The translations under genes were made by a program, and so were the position numbers. This document shows, piece after piece, positions 61,001 through 64,000 of a stretch of DNA of 64,000 nucleotides (position 1 is the stretch's first letter; each line of letters begins with the position of its first letter). Source of the DNA: Tyto alba (lineage: Eukaryota > Chordata > Aves > Strigiformes > Tytonidae); NCBI RefSeq assembly GCF_018691265.1, contig NW_024881330.1, forward strand, positions 13,288,386 through 13,352,385. Direction: 5' to 3'. The notes below the pieces were generated by a model. It ran no database searches. It was not told the DNA's origin and saw only the letters and a list, made by a program, of their open reading frames with translations.

Positions 61001-64000
61001 GCGAAGATAGCAGAAGGTTTGGGACAACTTTAGGGCACACAACTGGGAAAGTGGATCCCTTCTGCTTTTAAAAACAAATGCTTTACAGAGTAAGGAGAGA
61101 ACATTCAGACATCTCAGGGCTCTCTGATTTCCAGGAACAAACTATAAAATCCATTTAGATTGACTGAAAATACTTTGGCATTTCCCTTTCATATTTCCAA
61201 AGCAATTTCAAAGATAAGGTGATAGTGCAGACCAACCTTCTTAGGACTGTCACCAGGGAGGGGAAATGCAGCTGGGGAAATGATTACATGGATCAGTAGA
61301 CTTTTGACTTTATCATATTTGTTTGATTCTAGAATAGATTCTTCTCTGCTGATTTGTGGCTGAACTAATGCAAATACATGGATTTTCATGGAAATACAAC
61401 ATACGGCTTTGTGGCTGCAGGAAACTGGTGAGCTCAGCTTGATCAGGAGAAAATCCCTGCCCAGGTTTTAGTAGAAATCTGCAGACACACTGATAACAGA
61501 ATCGTGGTACTGCCAGGCTCAGTGGGATATGGCACTTGCAAACAGCATGAGTCATTTGCCCTGGAGCTGTAGGAGCAGAGAGCATCTGAAGATCTAGATC
61601 AGATTGGTGAATCAGCAGCATCTGACACAGTTTAAGAGGTTAAGCCTATTTATAGACAAATTAGGGTAATTTTCATAGCTGAAGGGATTGGATTTTTTTT
61701 TTAATAAATTCATAATAAACTCTAGGGAGGCAAATATTGAGATCTGTACTCAGTTAACTCCTTGGAGACAAAAGGAAATTTGTCCAAGACAAGGACAGAG
61801 TCAAAGGAGCCAGAAACTCCAGAGTGCATTATCCTCACTGCTTTGTTTTTTATCCACTCACAGGATTAAGTTATGCTTTCAGGACAGTACAAAGCATCCC
61901 CATGGAGCCAGTCCTTGATCTCCCTGCCTGGCACACAGGTGGGATTCACCTGACACCCATGCAAGCACTTTTGATGAGGGAAACTGGAAAGGACAAATAG
62001 GATGTGCACCTGTGGGGAAACAAGTCCTTTATTTACAGGCGACTTTCTATTCATCATTTCTTGCCTTACTTCATACTTTATTCTTGGTTACCACTAATGG
62101 TGGACATGAGAGTTAGTTTGTCAGTGAGTATCAGCAGCAGAGTTATATGGCCTCATCAGTCAAATGAGAAAGGATGGCACTTGCCGAGCGACTGTGGATA
62201 AACATTATTTCTTTTATGTCTTCATTCCGACATCATTAAAATAAGGATGATGCCAACCCCACAAGAGCACTGTCCATGAATCCACTAAAGCCTGAAAAAT
62301 GCTGTCTTTTGTGAATTGCTAAAGATTGCTGTTGTACAATCCTACTGGAGCTACTTGCTATTTAGGAAGTAACGACACCTATAGAAGCAGTACTCTTAAA
62401 TTAATATAATGATGATCTTAAATGAACTAGTAATCAGCTGGATAAGTACAAAGACTTGTAAAATTAATATGGGTCTGATTTTGCCTGAGGCTACCTACCC
62501 ACCTCCCCTCCAAAAAAAACCCAAACAAACAAAGCTAATGCTCTTTTAAAGACTACCAGTGTTAAGAAAAGCCATTTATAAATAATAGGGCTGAAGTTAA
62601 CCACCACCTCCTTTTCCTACAATGTGTTTTTGTACACTGCTTTCCATAGAAATCAAGGATGGATTTAATATGGAGTTATAAACCCACTGAGAGAATGGAC
62701 CCTATGAAAAAGATAGAAACACTTGCAGAGTTTGCAGATGGATTGTGCCCATGAACTAATTATGCTTTTACCTAAGCAAGGGCTCCTCTGCTTGGAGGCA
62801 ATCTCCCAAGCAAGCTTGAAGATATGAAAATTATCCCTTTGAGGTTATCTAAAACTTTTTTTCAAATTCAGAGTAATGATGTATGGAACACTCCATGCAC
62901 TCATTTCATTTCCAAGTCTGGAATTTCAGATCATGCCAAAACATGGCATTTCCATAACATGCATTTCTAAATCCAAGGGCTGTATGACCAGGTCCTTACT
63001 TCTTCTTTTGGAAAAAGCAAGTTTTTCAGTTCTTTCAATGCTTTTGCATCAGCCTTTCTGAGACGCCTTCTTATAACCTCCCCTCAGCATCTGTTTCATT
63101 TTAAAAGGCTAAAAATGCATCAAAGTCTCACACATTCTTTCTACTTTCAAGGTTCACCAATTATGTTATTTATATGAATCTATTCCCTTTTTCTGTTACT
63201 TTTTTTTTTTCCTAGCTTAAATTTCATATACCCAGTGGCAAGGACAGAGACCTTCAGGGTGTGTCGTTTTTAAAAACCATTTTATTTTGTCTGTTCTGTG
63301 ATGAAAACTGCCTGCAAATGTAGGATTGCAAGGATGTTTGGGCACGTGCCATCACTCTATTAACTTTAAGCTGATCCTAGGAACTGGCAGTACTTGACTA
63401 TCCAGTTCCCAAGTAGCATTTGTGAACTGCAGAAGTCCTTCAACATTGTCTTCCAAGCATGACTGCTTAGGTCCCTGCACTCACCACCTGCCTTGGTAAG
63501 CTCAACTCATCCTGAAATCTTAAAGCTAACATAAGGCATCTCCATCCTTTGGCCTCTGTGTGCCTGTCTCAGCACAAAAGGGGACACAGTGTAGAGGTGC
63601 CCAAGCTGGCAACCTGGGAGGCTCAACAGCGTACACTTATCTGAGCTTGTCCAAGTAAAAATTTCCTAATTTATCCCCTGGATTTTGATCTGACAGTAGA
63701 TGGGTCAAATTCTTCAAAGGCAGCCTCAGAGCATTTGTTAAGTCTCCCAGGACTAGCGTGGGGCTCCTTGGTGCTCCACCATTTCTCACACCTTCCCAAA
63801 AGCAGCTCTGCTCAGCGTGCTTCAAGGGAGGCAAGCAAACCAATTAACTGCTTTTGAAAATCCTGGCTTAGGTCTGTTATGACAAGATCCTCTTGATAAC
63901 AGGACTGCCTGGAGTGAGCAAAGAGCAATTCAAGCAAACTTCTCCTGACCTCTTCATTTTGGCCACTTGATTTCAATGGGAATTGGACTGCATAGGGACC
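55031..64000. other. Gene-free region downstream of KLHL38
   Basis: 9 kb without a recognised exon. FBXO32, expected next by synteny, was looked for as its N-terminal motif (MPFLGQDWRSPGQ-type) and not seen, so it must start further right. The only named element is a reverse CR1 fragment at 56740-57063. Open frames here are short and unsupported. Confidence 0.6.
56740..57063 (-). mobile_element. CR1 LINE fragment, reverse orientation
   Basis: CCTTGTAAGTCATGTTTTCT, AGACCTCTGATCATTTTTGT, TCTTCTGGACAATTTCTAGT and TTTAAGTGCAGGGCCATGA are the reverse complement of the CR1 segment also present at 30486-30660. The 5' limit within the window is approximate. Confidence 0.75.

Noticed and set aside
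55031..64000. Expected presence of FBXO32 exons from synteny
   Set aside because: No segment resembling the FBXO32 N-terminus or F-box was found. The gene most likely begins beyond the right edge.

Overview
The window reads as vertebrate nuclear DNA, almost certainly from a bird. Compact genes with short introns and canonical GT-AG splice sites sit among chicken-repeat-1 (CR1) LINE fragments with the typical ATTCTATGATTCT-type 3' ends. Two LTR-like interspersed repeats resemble endogenous retrovirus (ERV) LTRs that I know from non-galliform birds. There are no bacterial, phage or CRISPR features. Most long open frames here are chance frames or repeat-derived.

Three protein-coding genes were recognised by reading exon by exon. 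(1) FAM91A1 lies on the minus strand from 7709 down to 819. The first six coding exons (183 residues) are inside the window, and the rest of the gene lies off the left edge. Its CpG-island promoter is at about 7600-8110. (2) ANXA13 (annexin A13) lies on the plus strand from 14484 to 40839. It is complete, with 11 coding exons and 317 residues, and a polyadenylation signal at 41031. A twelfth candidate exon at 16178-16252 looks like the alternative exon that gives the longer A13b isoform. (3) KLHL38 lies on the plus strand from 47953 to 53524. It is complete, with 3 coding exons and 580 residues of BTB-BACK-Kelch architecture. The order and orientation FAM91A1(-) ANXA13(+) KLHL38(+) match the block on human 8q24.13. 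By that synteny FER1L6 would lie beyond the left edge and FBXO32 beyond the right edge.

Region by region: 1-7709 is FAM91A1. 7710-8110 is its CpG promoter, with GC boxes, an NRF1-type palindrome, an ETS-type site and a full CRE. 8111-12838 is gene-free. 12839-14000 is an LTR-like repeat containing a 39-bp minisatellite. It ends less than 0.5 kb before the ANXA13 start codon. 14160-14483 is the putative ANXA13 promoter with an HNF1-like site. 14484-41055 is ANXA13, with CR1 and a solo LTR in its introns. 41056-47850 is gene-free with CR1 remnants. 47953-about 55030 is KLHL38. From 55030 to the end is gene-free with one CR1 remnant.

The three genes do not form a pathway. FAM91A1 works in endosome-to-Golgi vesicle capture. 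ANXA13 is a calcium-dependent, probably myristoylated membrane-binding protein of epithelia. KLHL38 is a muscle-enriched Cullin-3 substrate adaptor. I found no convincing new gene system. The observations most worth following are the A13b-type cassette exon, and the HNF1-like motif and LTR beside the ANXA13 start.
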